Shown: positions 12,861 through 26,279 of the stretch, one piece after another | How the letters are laid out: every line of letters starts with the position of its first letter | How positions within the stretch are numbered: the stretch's first letter is position 1 | Source of the DNA: Microcebus murinus | Taxonomy: Eukaryota; Chordata; Mammalia; Primates; Cheirogaleidae | Assembly: GCF_040939455.1 (NCBI RefSeq) | Contig: NC_134112.1 | Span: 22,904,501 to 22,968,500 of the forward strand | Length of the DNA stretch: 64,000 nt | Reading direction: 5' to 3' | Program-made: the position numbers and the translations under genes | Notes under the pieces: generated by a model | What the model was told of the DNA's origin: nothing | Database searches by the model: none | What the model saw: the letters and a program-made list of their open reading frames with translations, nothing else

Positions 12861-13555
12861 AAAACCATGGCTATGAAAGTGCTTCCCAAATTGTAAAGCC
12901 CTAAAGGATGTCGGCTCCAATCAGCCTTCCATCCTGCTTGGTGGCAGTTGTGACCGTTTATTAGCTACTAGGCAAGGTGGAGGGGATACACAGATGCTTC
13001 TGCGTGGCACATCTCCTCCAGGGAGTTCGTAAAAGTTGCCTAATGCATGAAGTCCTATAATTCTTGTAACTAAGAGAGGTAGTCAAGGTTAGGACAGCAA
13101 TACTACATTTTCATAGCTAGAAAAAGCCTGAAAATAAGTATTTGAATGAGTGTTCCACTCAATGATTTCAGGAACAGGAAGTTTGATGGTCAGATGAATA
13201 GAAGAAAGGAAGGATGCAAAGTAGGTTGGATTTAGTGAACTTGTCATCCACATCCACCACGTCCCTGAGAGACCAAGGGGAAAAGCAGGCTGCCGACTCG
13301 AAGGCCATCTGTGGCTACAGCATTGGACTCTTTTCCTGTGGAGTCCTAAATCTGTGCCTGGGTTTGTGAGCCTTCCTCCACGATAGACTGACTGCCTGAG
13401 AAAGAACATATTATCATCGCTCCAGTTCTCTCCGGTCCTTGCACAGAACTTGCAAACAGAACCCTCACTGACAGTCACGGTAAAGAGGGGTAATGTGTAG
13501 GAACAGATGGACTGGCCACTCAGTACCTCTGCCCCAGCTGAGAACAAGTTAGCTT
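12861..13555. other. Unique intergenic DNA
   Basis: It contains the second copy of a 57-bp direct repeat (12932-12988). A 152-codon open frame lies on the minus strand (13089-13547) with no recognisable family and no splice-site support, so it was not called a gene. Confidence 0.5.
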
Positions 13556-14365
<810 letters not shown>

Positions 14366-17300
14366 CTCTAACACACATTTCAGCATTCTCCCTCTGGCAA
14401 GGCAGGACCTGGCACTCTGGCTTTGGGGTGGAGAGGATGAGAAGATAAGCCATGGCGCTGGCCGAGGAGAAAAATCTCAAATCTTTGGAATGACCCTCAG
14501 ATCTCCAGGGAGATGTCCCACCCCATCTCGTGCTGCTTCAGACTCCTTGAGCACTCTGGGACTCTGTGGCTTGAAGAGTTAAGAGGCAGAACATCATACT
14601 CTGCTAATGGCCTCTCCTACCTATTGGCGCCAGTATATGTTGGTCCAGAAGCAAAGAGGGTGAGTTGCTCTGGCTTTGGAACATCTTTAACGCCTTCAGG
14701 TTACCAACACTACCTGAGATGTAATTAATTATTAATAAGCAAAATATCCTGAATGGTCCTAGAATGATCCAACCCCAGTCTCCAAATGATGATTGTTCTT
14801 ATTATGCCAGATTGCAGGGCAAGTTTAATATTCTATTTTCTTTCTGCATCTGCAGTTTAATTCGTTGCCTACTACCTAATAAGCACATTGAATAATTGAA
14901 AGAATGAATAAACTCAATAAATATTTGATGAATAAATAAATAAGTGAATACATGAATGACATAGCCAGGACTTAAACTTACGAAATGTGAAGCACTAACA
15001 ACATATCTGTCTTCTTTATGTTTGGTCCCATGACTACTGGGCACTGGATTGTGTGTACTATGTGCTCAATAAATGGTTGTTGAATTGCCCTGAAATTATA
15101 AATCCTGTAAATTAAATATTGCATTGCAAAAATGAAACAACTAAGTGTCCCCACAGTGAAAGAGTTCAGTAGGTAAAATTCTACCCTGAGAAACCCTACC
15201 TCTGTGTCCCTGGAGACTAAAAAAAAAAAACCTGACTTCTTCCCTCCAAATACTCTCAGGTGCCTGTAGCCTTGCTATGCCAGGGTCAGCAGCAACCACT
15301 GCACCCCTTTTCTCATTACATCCAACAGGGCAAGGTGGGATGCCAGGGCACTTCCTTCCAGAACTCTTGTACCTGTGGGGACCCTCATTAGGCTATATCT
15401 CCTGTTCTGTGGCTGCCTGGGCTCTCCCTGCCTCAACCTCTCCATGTAATTCCTGAGAATTGCCCTTAGTGTAAAAGAAACACAGACTACATCCCACAGT
15501 GAAGTTGTAATGAGCTGCCTTCATTCAAAGCATACCCTTTTGCAAACTCAGCCTGAGACAGACTTCCTGCAACACGTGGTCTGCCAAGTCTCCCAGGCTT
15601 TGAATCACTCTGGGAAACTGCCAAGGAGCTACCCAAAGCCTGCCTTGATTTCTCACCATCACTGCCCCTACAAAGCCGTGCCGATGAAAAACCTTCACCC
15701 ACTGTGCAGAAGTAAACCACGTGGATTGCGAGGATGAAGCTGCTTCCTTGCCTTTCTTCTGTCTCTAGGCTCAGAAATGCAGGGAGAATGGTCATTCCCC
15801 GATGTCCCCATAAGGACCCTAAGCTGCGCCTAGGTATTGCTGAAAATTGCCATTGCGTTTCCTCTCTAAGCTAATTGCTTCTTCACTTCTCTTTTCACCC
15901 CCTCTTTGGGAAATCTGGCAACATTTTTAATGCATTCACTAAATAATCTCAGGCTTAGGATACATCCTTGCACATAAAAATGACAGCATAGAATCCCATT
16001 GTCCTTCTCTGTCATCTCGGGGCCTGGATGTGGGGTCCTCTCTTTTTCTCCAGCTCCTAGACCTTCTCTTGTGTCACATGCCCTTGAGTTTTTTAGAGCA
16101 AAGAAAGACACAACCACAGTTTTCTAAAAAGCAGACTTCTTGGGATTCCTGAAAGTGGAACCTTCAAATTCTGGATAGTTTTAAAAGGAAGACATTGAAA
16201 AATAATTCCTTCAAGCTAACTTCAACCCATTATTCAGAGTAAGAATTTAAACAGCTGATATTACTGAGAGCTTCTAATCTAGGCTGTGTAGTTTATCTCT
16301 GAGAGATATGCCTGTATGTGCACTTAGTTCATGCAAACAACATGAAATGATGTTATCACCTCCATTTACTGACAAGGAAAACGGAGCCAGAGAGGTTGGT
16401 AACTCCACTCAAGTTCTTACGTATGGTCGCTCAAGCAGCAGAAGTGTCCTCAAAATCACTGAAAGTCTGCAAAGAGGCTCACCAAAGTCCTGGGCGCTTG
16501 GAAAACCTGATCTCCAGCAGAGTTTCTAGGCAGTGGGGGGCATGTGTTCCAAGACCTGGAGGTAGAAAAGAGATCGAAGTCAATGAACTGAAAAGAGCCT
16601 GCTGGGGCTGGAATGGAGAGTGTTTGGAGAGATGGCAGGGAGAGAAATGGACAGAGGCTGGACCAAGCAGCACCCTTGAAGCCCTTTTAATGGTTTCAGA
16701 CTTTATCTTGAGGGGATTGTCTGCTAAGAGGGTGTTAAAAAGAAGAAAGAGACAGCATGAAATTGATGTAGCTACAAATTTCCTCACGATATTGTGTTAA
16801 CCCAGCAATATTTCCTAATATATTTTCACCCATGAGGTTTGAAGCATTTAGTGATTAGTGCTTTATGGCCCATTGGCACACAGTAACCAGCACCTTCTGC
16901 TGGTGCATCACAGTGACTTCTGAACCAATCAGTGGGTCATGGCTGTGCCCTTCCTAATAAGGCTTAGGTGGCTGCAGGGAGGAGGGTATCACCACTGAAC
17001 ACTCTATCTCAGCCCCAGGGGTAGCAGCTGCTCATTCAGATCTATTCCTATATGCTTTAGGGTTCCCTTTACTTCTTACTAGCCAAGTGCTTGTTATCCC
17101 AATTCTTGTTATGGGAAATTAGTTCTTCATGTTACATACTCCCTGTTCAAATTACTATGTGTTTTCTCTCTTCTGATTGGGCTTGGACTGATTCACAACC
17201 CTCAGAAATTTCTCTATCTGCCAGATATAGCCTGCTTCCCCAGAGGGGGAAAAAGAAATGGTGGTTCTACTAAGAGCTACATGCTTGCTGCTTTCACTGT

Positions 17301-20300
17301 CTGAAAGCAATTCTTACTAGTCTACATTTCCTTGTTGATGAACCAGGAGTTCATGAAAGTGCCTAAAGAATGAGCATTGACTCTTGAATTTCCCTGAGCT
17401 CCACAACTAAAAGGGCAGGGAGACATGAGATCATATTTATATAATATAACATGGTCACTGGTAATGGGTAACACAGGTTTGAACATACTACTCAAAGATG
17501 CATGCCAACAAAGCGATCAGCTGTGCTTAGAGGAAGGGCCCATGACAGTTGCATGGGATGAAACTCTTGAGTCTTGAAGATTGATTGAAGGTTTGCCAGG
17601 CAGGTGGTGAGGAAAGAATACACCAAACAGGGGCAACAGGATAGAGAGAAGTCTGCAGACATGGCATAGCACAACTATGCCCCAGGAATTGTCAGTCCTG
17701 TGGAACTTGGGTGGTAGTCCTTCTAAACGGGTTTGGCCTTGTCCTGCAGGGTTTCAAACAGAATATGGAGAAAAAGCTAAGAAATGATTATCTCCAGGCC
17801 CCTGTGTATGAAGGTGATAAATTCCTCATGTAGGACAACATGAATGGGAATGGGAAAATCAAGTTTAAATAGAGGTTAAATAATAATAGACAATCAAGTG
17901 ATTAACAGGATTTTGGAAACTTGAGGGCTAGTTATGAGGAACAAATGAAATAATGGATTTGAAAGCACTATTTTTGAATGCTAATATACTATCATAAAAT
18001 ATCCTTTCCACAATTCAATTCTGAACATGAATAATGAGGCTCAATGTTCCTATGTAGCAGGATTACTCCAATCATTGGGCTAAATGACAGTATGGCGGTG
18101 GCAGCATCCAGTTTATACTTCTCGGCCATGCCTCCTGCTCCCCATCTCACAATCAGTACTGGACAGCCGGTGCCTTTTGTTTTAAAGTAAACAACGAACA
18201 GTATATGAGTTAACTTTTACAACCAGTTGCTCAAAATAGCGGAATAATAAAAAAGAGTTTTAAAGCTGAAATATAAACTGTATTCCCTCATTTTGCAGAA
18301 GAGGAAACTAACACTCCGATCATCTAAGACTTGTTCAAGAGCAAGTCAGAGGCAGCCCTGTGATCAGGTGTCTTGGAAAACTGCAGGAGCCGTCTGCTGC
18401 CATCCTTGTGGGGCATGGATCCATGGTTATGCTTACTGACTGGCTACTAGAAAGAAAGTAATAATCCAGTGTACTTGTAACTCAAGGAAAATCCCTTCCA
18501 AAAGGGCACAGGGAGGTCCTGTATTGGTCCCATGTTCCTTCCTCAACTGGCAGGCCAGTCAGTGGCTAGGAATCTTCAGCTTGTTCAGCCTGAAACTTCC
18601 TAGTTTTAGAGCCAGAAATTTTTATCTCCTGGCTAAACAAACAGCCTTGTTCCACACCTCAGAAATAAAGACACTCCATCTGTGGATCTTATCGCGTGAG
18701 ATTATGCCAACAACTCTGACATGATAACTGGGAGACAATCGTTTCATCATCTGTAGCACAATTCTGTTTGGAAGCACAGCTGAACTCCCTACACTGAATT
18801 CCCAGGAGGGCTGTTTATGTTCTGTGGTCAGTCTTACGAATCATGGGCTACAGCTATTACCAAATGGCCAACTGTCTTCTGCTAAGTCAAGGCCTGTGTA
18901 GTTTCCTTAGATCCTAACTCGAGAGTGATAATTTTTTACCGTGAACACTATTCATCCCACCTTCCACATTGGCAGGGCCATCTTCTGACACAGGGGTTGG
19001 TGATATGCTGTGCCCGCAGAAGGCTCAGGAAGGCCCATGGGACTCCTGGCAGCCCCTCTTCCAGTCCCTGAGCCCTATGGGAATGCACATGTGATGGCTC
19101 AGAAGCTAGGTGAGGATGGGGCCAGGGAGTACAGAGAACAGGTGAGAACAGTGCCACAATGGAACGGCCAGCTCACCAATGACAAAGTTTGCCATGGGTT
19201 CCACACTTGTTTCTAGTCTATGGTACTTGTACGTTGACATACAAAGTGGATAAAATATCTCTGGTCCCACTTTCTACTTGCCACTGAGGTCAACTCAAAC
19301 TTATCCCAAGAAAGAATCTCCTAAATTTTTGTATAGTTATAGTAAAATCCTCCAGGAAGAAAGTGGACTTTAAAAAAAATCAATTTCTCTTACTGTATCT
19401 ATCAAGGTAGCTCTTGGTGTGGTTGTTTCTAGTCTGACTGACACTTCTCAGCTAGGGAAAAGTAATATTCACTCTCTCTTTTTCTCATAAAGGTCCCTTG
19501 TGGTGACTGGATATTAGTGTCTGTTCACTCACTTATTCCTTTCCAGCTTAACTTTTATTTTAAATTCTGTCTGCTCTTTTTTGTTATTTATTTATTTATC
19601 TGTCTCAGGACATGAGAATTTTCTTCTGCACATCTCAGGAAAAAAACTAGTTTTGACAAAGCCTTAGCCAATGCTACTGCTCATTAGGTTTATATTTCCC
19701 TTCTAAGGACTTGGCAGGACCATAGTTGCTGAGTTTACATAATGTTTCAAAGGAGAAAAAAGTATTTCCAGGTATTACTGAAGCAGAATATCCTAACTGC
19801 ATATGCAAAATCCAGTCTGTGCTCTTGAAATGCATGTCAGAATGGGATGAACAATAGAAGCACAAACACAAAGGGACATTCAGGTGACCTGTAATATGAG
19901 TAACTACCCAGCCACTGACTTTGCAAGGAAAGTCACTGAGGCAAAAACTGCCCTGTGTATATAATTATTGTGGTTATGAAAGTATTTAGCAAACACACCG
20001 CTAGATTTTTGTTCCTTTTTGTTATATCATTTGGAAGAATAGTATTAAAGTTTCTTTAATGGTTTCCAAATTTGTGAGTGAAATTTCATTTGTAAGGTGG
20101 TTTAAAGAAAAAAAAAGTCTCTAATCTAACTCCAAATTTAATTCAACATTTTCCTTTTATTTACTATAAGTTATCTTGAGGTTTAAACAATTTTAAAATC
20201 TGCATATGTTCTGGGAATGTAATTATCTGTAAAGCACATGAGTTCCAGCAAGATACTTTGTCCAATTATCTCATCTTACTCATGATCTTTCTATCCCACC

Positions 20301-21438
20301 AATTTCGCTTGGTTTCTGATTTCACCGAGTTGGGATTAAATCAGTGTATTCCTCCCACTGCATAATTTAGAACTGCTTTAAAACGATGTAATTACAAACC
20401 TCAGTGGCAGATTGTGAATTGCCTTCGCTGTCATAACTGCCATTAGCATGGTTTTAAGTTCTTTCAGAACAGTAGGGTAAAGATGTCATGTTAATAAGTC
20501 CTACTCCTGTGTGTCTGCTATTGATTATTCACAGCAATTTTAGACTTGGATGGGGTCCAAAACCAGACATAAAACCTGGGAAAATGCCAGTGTTTTGTGC
20601 ATCTGAAGGAATTTTTTAAGAAAAAAAAATTCTTTAAAACAATAAGACTGGATGAAATAGTATAAAACTTTAAAATCATGCAATTGCAGACTTAAATGGG
20701 TACAGTCTTAATGTATTGGTCTTTCTGAAGGAGGGAGAGAACATTTTGGATAGTTACGTACTCTCATTTTGATTACTTTCTATAGAGTGAAATGAAAATA
20801 CTACTTGTAAAGGTGTTCCAAAGCCTCATTTGACATTTGCTGTATTGACTCCCACTGCTCTGCCAGCCTGGAATTCTCTCCCTTACCATGAATTTCTTCT
20901 CTACTTCAGGTTCACAACTCTCTCTTCTTTATCTGAATCTAGAGAAGGCAGGCCCATTTAAAACTATTGTGAAGTCTTCCACAGCCAGGAACCCCAAGCG
21001 GATGAGATTTGGTCACATACTTTCTAGTTTTAAATACACAATGAAAAAGTCTTTTCATGCTTAAAGGAAAAAACAATTCCCACATACTTTCTCTTTTAAT
21101 GTAAGGTGTCATAGTCTTTACATAAATTCTTTCCTTTAGAGTTAGATCTTTGACATGTGGAAACTCATGTATCAAATGGTTGGCTCTATTATTCTGCTGC
21201 TACCCAAGTTTGATCCATTGATTTAAATTCATTTTAGCCATCTCCATCAAATTTGTTAAATTTCTTTGAACAATCAACATGTTTTGCTACTTTATAAATT
21301 ACTAATTTGAGAGAAACAAAAAATAGCCTCTCTATCTATACAAATTGAGAAGCTCCAATTAAGTTCTTGCTTGTCATTAACTAAAAAGATATACACTTTG
21401 AACAATATAATTTCCTTGCCATGCATTTCTGGATGTTT
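14366..21438. other. Long, mostly unique intergenic stretch
   Basis: About 7 kb with few recognisable repeats. Possible MIR fragments are seen antisense near 16340-16430 ('tttactgacaaggaaaacgg') and near 18290-18380 ('cagaagaggaaactaacac'). None of the 60-134-codon frames resembles a known protein. The part at 19880-21430 is AT-rich and repeat-free, and lies 1.5-3 kb downstream of PRR15. Confidence 0.5.
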
Positions 21439-21454
21439 AAAAATGAACTATTCT

Positions 21455-21783
21455 GGCCGGGCGCGGTGGCTCACGCCCGTAATCCTAGCACTCTGGGAGG
21501 CCGAGGCGGGCGGATTGCTCAAGGTCAGGAGTTCAAAACCAGCCTGAGCGAGACCCGGTCTCTACCATAAAAATAGAAAGAAATTAATTGGCCAACTAAT
21601 ATATATAATATAAAAATCAGCCGGGCATGGTGGCTCGTGCCTGTAGTCCCAGCTACTCGGGAGGCTGAGGCAGGAGGATCACTTGAGCCCAGGAGTTTGA
21701 GGTTGCTGTGAGCTAGGCTGACGCCACGGCACTCACTCTAGTCTGGGCAAGAAAGCGAGACTCTGTCTCAAAAAAAAAAAAAA
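21455..21783 (+). mobile_element. Full-length strepsirrhine Alu with target-site duplication
   Basis: It begins GGCCGGGCGCGGTGGCTCAC, has intact CpGs, the AATTAATTGGCCAACTA linker and a poly-A tail. It is flanked by identical 16-bp repeats AAAAATGAACTATTCT at 21439-21454 and 21784-21799. The preserved CpGs and perfect duplication suggest a fairly recent insertion, just downstream of PRR15. Confidence 0.96.
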
Positions 21784-21799
21784 AAAAATGAACTATTCT

Positions 21800-22459
21800 G
21801 AATTGTGGTGGGAAAAATCCCAGTGCCTCCTAAAGACTACAATAACTCTCTTGTAATTTGCAGAAAGCAAGTGGTATTCGTTTACTCTTTTTCTTAAAGC
21901 TCATAATGAAAGCAAACAGGTAGATTTTTGTTAACAATCTTCAGATTGGTAGATCTAAAGGGTTTGAAACTAGATAAATGCATACTTTAGACCAAAGAAA
22001 TAAGCTTTTAAAGCAATGGGCTGGGTGGAAAGCCCTCCACCCCTTCAGTCGCACAAACTAAGAGACCTTGGGCCATTTGTTTGAGTATTTTCAGACAATT
22101 GCTAGTCAGTAAGGTTAACAATGGATGCTGAAAAGGATGCATCACCAGCATTGTGACTTACTGTACTCTATGAAAATGCACTGAAGTAAAAGAAGAGTCC
22201 AGGAATAATGAATTAGTCCCTCTGTCTCCCTTCCTTGAATTTGGTACCAATAAATAGGAGTATCTGGCTAACTGGTTCCAGTCTGGGTGTTGCTGGTTTC
22301 TAGAAATGTTCTCTTCCCTGCAGTTTTCCAATAGTAGCTGTTATGCTGTGTGGCCAATGATTAACTCTGTCACCTTAGAATTTGCATGCCTGCTTTAAGT
22401 ATGATGGTCTTGGAATGGAAAAAAAATACAAGTCACCTGAAGTCTCACAGTGCAATAAT
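21800..22459. other. Unique DNA downstream of PRR15
   Basis: No repeat recognised. It could include extra PRR15 3' UTR if a more distal polyadenylation site is used. Confidence 0.4.
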
Positions 22460-23039
22460 TTTAATAGCCCACACTAAAACAGGCGGTACAGTTTTGTAGT
22501 TCCACATTAAAAGCAACCCTGCCTTACTTTAAAACGCTTCTACTTAATGCTTCTCTCCCGCACCCCTTCACTTAAGGTGTGAGTCTACGGAAGGACCCCT
22601 AAAGTGCATTTTTCAGGCATTAAAAATGTGATTTGCTTCCCACGGAGTCCTGAATAAGAGGGTGCCTTCCAAACTTGAGGGGCTGCGGAGTTGAAGTGGA
22701 GTTACCACCTCTGAGAGAGGGACCCTTCTCGCTCCCACTGGTGACTCGAGCCAGGAGCCGAGGCCCCAGAACAGCTTTTTGAAAAAATTAATTATGCCAA
22801 CCTCCTCAGCGGCAGGTATCTTCTCTTACCACAAATAAATATTTAACTCATCCTTGAGTCATGAAATATTGAAAACTCAACGGACACTTCAATTTCCAGA
22901 AAAAAAATCACGGAGGCATTGTGTGAATATTCTGAATTTGGTGGGATCAGACACCAAATACAGTAGTGGGTCAGCAGTTGCGGGTTCAGAACTAGAGGTC
23001 GGGGGAGCAGCGGCGGGAAGAGAGTTCTGGAGCGCTGGG
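22460..23039 (-). other. PRR15: Probable PRR15 3' UTR
   Basis: This is the sequence following the PRR15 stop codon on the minus strand. It is repeat-free and AT-rich. A candidate ATTAAA polyadenylation signal lies at 22465-22460 on the minus strand. No AATAAA was found nearer the stop, so the exact 3' end is a guess. Confidence 0.45.
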
Positions 23040-23423
23040 CTATTGCTTGTCCTCTTGGGGGTCCCCAGGGAAGCCCCCCTCCTCCTCCGGCGACCTGACC
23101 CCCTCCGGGAGCAGCGTGGCGCGCACTTTCCTCTTCTCCTTAAAGCGGCCCGAGCGCGAGATCTTCAAATTGCGGCGGCTGTTGCCCGATTTCTCCCCGC
23201 ACAACCTGTCTGGCTTGGGGGGCTCGCCGGCGCCCCCGAGGAGATTGGGGTGCTGGTTCTCCCGGGAGCTGCTAGTCCAGTCCGGGCTGGGCGGCGCGGG
23301 CTCCCCGGGGGCGGGCTGGGCCGCAGGCTGCGCCCCCGCCGTGGCTTCCTTGCTTTTCTTCCTGCTGTTGGCGAACGATTTCCACCAGGGGCCGGAGCTG
23401 CCCGTGCCGCCGCTGTCGGCCAT
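23040..23423 (-). CDS. PRR15: Proline-rich protein 15 (PRR15)
   Basis: A small, 127-residue, hydrophilic protein with the coding sequence uninterrupted in one exon. I recognise PRR15 from the N-terminus ([15 protein letters not shown], with the WWKS at residues 13-16), the RKKSK at 21-25, a Pro/Ala-rich stretch at about 33-47, the [19 protein letters not shown] block at 53-71 and a conserved basic tail ([19 protein letters not shown], 83-101) ending in EDKQ. Human PRR15 is about the same length (129). There is no signal peptide or membrane segment. The molecular role is not established; the family is reported in early embryo/trophoblast and gut epithelium. The start is the ATG at 23423 in a strong Kozak context (GCCATGG); the frame stays open upstream but crosses a splice acceptor at 23570. 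The gene sits in a CpG island, downstream of CHN2 on the same strand, as in human. Confidence 0.95.
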   Translation of the reverse strand: MADSGGTGSSGPWWKSFANSRKKSKEATAGAQPAAQPAPGEPAPPSPDWTSSSRENQHPNLLGGAGEPPKPDRLCGEKSGNSRRNLKISRSGRFKEKRKVRATLLPEGVRSPEEEGGFPGDPQEDKQ

Positions 23424-23569
23424 GGCCGGCCGAGGGCCCGGCGCGCCCCGGCGGGGCAGGGACTCGGCGGAGGCGGCCCCTCTCCCTGCGTGGTCTCGGC
23501 CGTTCACGCCACCCTTCCCCGGCTTCCCCCGCGCGGGCCGCGGCGTGGGTGCCGAGGCAGCGCCCTGTG
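23424..23569 (-). other. PRR15: PRR15 coding-exon 5' UTR with splice acceptor
   Basis: On the minus strand a pyrimidine-rich TTTTGTTTTCTTCCCCAG ends at 23570, a good acceptor that would start the exon at 23569, 146 bases before the ATG. This fits PRR15 having a non-coding first exon. The AG five bases further in (23566-23565) is a weaker alternative. Confidence 0.7.
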
Positions 23570-25328
23570 CTGGGGAAGAAAACAAAACTGAGTTACCACC
23601 CGGGTTGGTCGGAGTCACGTGCCCCGAATCCCGAGTCCTCCCCTGCGCTCCGCCTGGCACCGGGTCCGCCGGGGCGCAGGGATTGGAGCCCCGAGCGTAG
23701 CACCGCCGCGCCCCCGGGGGTGCGGCTGGACCAGTGGCCTCCAGGGCGCCACCACCTGGTCTTCAGCCGAGCCTTGAACTCCCCGACCTCAACCTTTGCC
23801 TCGCCTCCCGGGGAGTGCGGTGGCCCCGCAGCAGGGGCGCCCAGGGGATGTTCGCGGTCGTCTGCACCAACCTGGCTCCAGAGAGAAAGTGGCCCAGCCT
23901 GTCCACACTGCCTGACTGTACACAGACGCCCGAGCGTGACCCACCCGGCCATCCGTAACGGTCCCCCTTCGGATGAGCACCTGGGAGGAGGGCGCTCGGA
24001 ACCCAGCGCGTCCTCTCTAGGGGCACACAATGGGTGCAGACCACGCACAATCGCGAAATTTCCCCCAGAGAGTTTCCTCCATAGACTTCCGTCGCGGCAT
24101 CCTTTTCTGTGAGATGCTTCAGAGAATTTACATCCCGGTACGCGAGAGGGACAAGCTCGTGCTGGCTTCTTTTAAATTCTCCCTTTAACCACTTCTGCCT
24201 TGTGACTTTCGGAGAAGCATGTCTAGACTTAACTTCCCTTGGAAACCGCCGTCCTACTCTTCCTTTTATTCCCCGGACGCCAATCTTACGTCTTTGCGAA
24301 GCCACCCCCAGCTGACGGTGGAGATGAGCCAAGTGCAAACGGCCTCTTCCCTTAGTTCTTTATTAAAATATGCACCGAGTCTGTTTGCACGACGCAACTC
24401 TCGAGATTTTAGCTACAAATTAAAGGCGTCTGTTTTTTTCCTTGTGCAATTCCCTCCTCCAAAGGAGGGAGAATGTACACAGGAACTTCCAAACAATTTG
24501 CTTCTTCCCCAAGCTTTTAACACCCGCTCTGCGGAGCGGAAAGGCTGCTTACGAGCCCCTAGGTGCCAGCGCTGTAAGCGAGCCTGCCCACTTTCTGCGC
24601 CAGGCCCAGTGGGAGCTGCCACCAGGAAGGCGCAGCTGCGCCCGCGCCGCGGCTCGCTTCCCGGTTTCCGCTCTGCCCCGTCCCAGCCCACGCGCCGGGC
24701 GCTCTGGGGATTGGCGAGCGCGACCCGGAGGAAACTTCGGCGGAGTCGGCCGTCGGAGGTTCCCCTCCCGGACCCGCCGGGGAGAGGAAGGCTGAGCGCC
24801 CACGGCAGGCGGCGCGGCGGCCTCGGCTGAGCCCCGAAACCGCGGCACCCGCTCTTCCCCGGACGCCCCGAGGACACACTCGGGTTGCGACTTGAAAACA
24901 ATTAAGAGAAAAAAATACTCAAAAGTTCTTTCGGTACAAAAGGCACCCGCACCCTCGGGCACGACTGGCACTTGGGTTTGCAAACGTCCTATTCCCTCTT
25001 ACGTTGCAGATCGTAAAAGCACCCCCACCCCCACGCCACGCTATTTACTGATGGTGGTGGTACGATGTCCCGGTGCTGCTCTCTCTCCTCTAACCTACAC
25101 TTTCTTCTCCACGATTATCAACTTTGTGCGCACGTAAGAGCTTCGTGTGAATTGCGCAAGGAAAAGATGGCAAAACCCGCCAGTGTACGGGCAACGCAGT
25201 TCTGGAGCGCCTGTGGCTTGCTGTTTCTCCTAGGGTACCGGGAGACGGGGGACTCAGAGGCACCCCAGGGTGACAAACCGGAGCCAGGCTCTGTCTTGGC
25301 GGACGCAGAACCACCCCCAGTCGCTCAC

Positions 25329-25329
25329 C
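25329..25329 (-). other. PRR15: Candidate splice donor of PRR15 exon 1
   Basis: The minus strand reads CCGAGCAG|GTGAGCG here, a near-consensus donor, 1.76 kb upstream of the acceptor at 23570. It is chosen only on motif quality, and competing donors exist in the island. Confidence 0.4.
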
Positions 25330-26279
25330 TGCTCGGGCTTCCCAGGACCCCGGGGCCCGGCGCGGAGATCGCGGCCGAGAGCACAAAGGGGGCGCGCTCG
25401 GGTCAACCTGGAAGCCGGGGCGCGGCGTCCCTCGGCGCGGACTCGGAGAGATCTGGCTTCTGGGGAGTGGACCAGTCGCAATCTCCGCAGCCCAGCTAAA
25501 CCAAGTGCTGCCGCTGGTCTCCCCGGGCACCTCCAACTTCTGCGCCCAGCGGCGCAGCCAGGGGCTCGCAGCGCTGTCTGTTCGGGTCGGAGGCGCCGAG
25601 ACGAGGGGCTGCCGGGCCCGCCGCCCCCAGGTGAATGGCCCGGCAGGCTCTCCCGGTTAGCAGCCTTTCATTCTCCGGCGCGTCCCTCTCCCCTGCTTGC
25701 ACCGCCTGGGAGCCGCCGAGAGATGGGAGCCCGGCTGCTCACCCTGGAGCACTGGCCCTTCCTACGCCGCCGTAGGAACGGGAAAGAGCATCTGCCCACC
25801 TGCTGGTTGTTTGCCAAGTGATTCGAGAAACCAGAACCCCGGGGCAGCGGGGGGAGGAAAAGAAAATAACCCAGGAGGCGGCCACCGCAGCCACAGGTGC
25901 AGGTAGGAACTTCGAGTTCCCGCCCTCCAGGGGACGAGATTGGATCAGGTCGCAGACGTGGCGCCAGCCTTGAGGTGCCTGATTGGAGAAAAGCTGGGCT
26001 GCGCTGCTCCCCCGACTGACTCCGCCAGAAGAAACGGTGGAGACCCGAGACCAGGAGACCGAGGCTGTAGACGGGCTCCGCTGGGTGAATGTCGCCGCAG
26101 CTCTCGCTCTGCCCTGCCAGATTTCTTCCCCCCTCGCCTGCTTTCTGGGTACCGGGACCCCAAGTTTTGTAACTCACGAGAACTAACTCCCACCCGGGCA
26201 AAATGTTTGAATGTTTCGGGCTCCCTAGTTAAAAGGCTGCGACATTGTTCACACGCTCGCTGTGTGCCGGCCTGGCGTT

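Larger units (their letters stand above)
23000..26130. promoter_or_regulatory. PRR15: CpG island with probable PRR15 promoter and first exon
   Basis: About 3 kb of GC-rich sequence full of CpG, in sharp contrast to the AT-rich flanks. It contains the PRR15 coding exon and extends 2.5 kb upstream of it, so it should hold the transcription start. On the minus strand there is a strong splice-donor match GAGCAG|GTGAGCGA (exon end 25329) and a second at about 25736 (CCAGG|GTGAGCAGC). Either could end the untranslated first exon. No convincing TATA box was seen, as expected for a CpG-island promoter. Many long open frames here on both strands are a by-product of high GC. Confidence 0.75.

Noticed and set aside
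13089..13547. 152-codon minus-strand frame
   Set aside because: No family recognised, no splice sites or conserved motifs, in unremarkable intergenic sequence. Chance is more likely.
16396..16800. 134-codon plus-strand frame
   Set aside because: A 102-codon frame overlaps it on the other strand; no known motif. Part is a diverged MIR.
22854..23591. 245-codon open frame on the plus strand
   Set aside because: It is antisense to the PRR15 coding exon in very GC-rich DNA; no recognisable protein family and no splice or promoter support.
23424..23660. Extended 206-codon PRR15 reading from the ATG at 23660
   Set aside because: The ATG at 23423 has a strong Kozak context and matches the known PRR15 start and length; a splice acceptor at 23570 interrupts the extension.
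23549..25821. Many overlapping 60-200-codon frames on both strands
   Set aside because: All lie in the CpG island, where stop codons are rare by composition. They overlap each other in several frames and resemble nothing.
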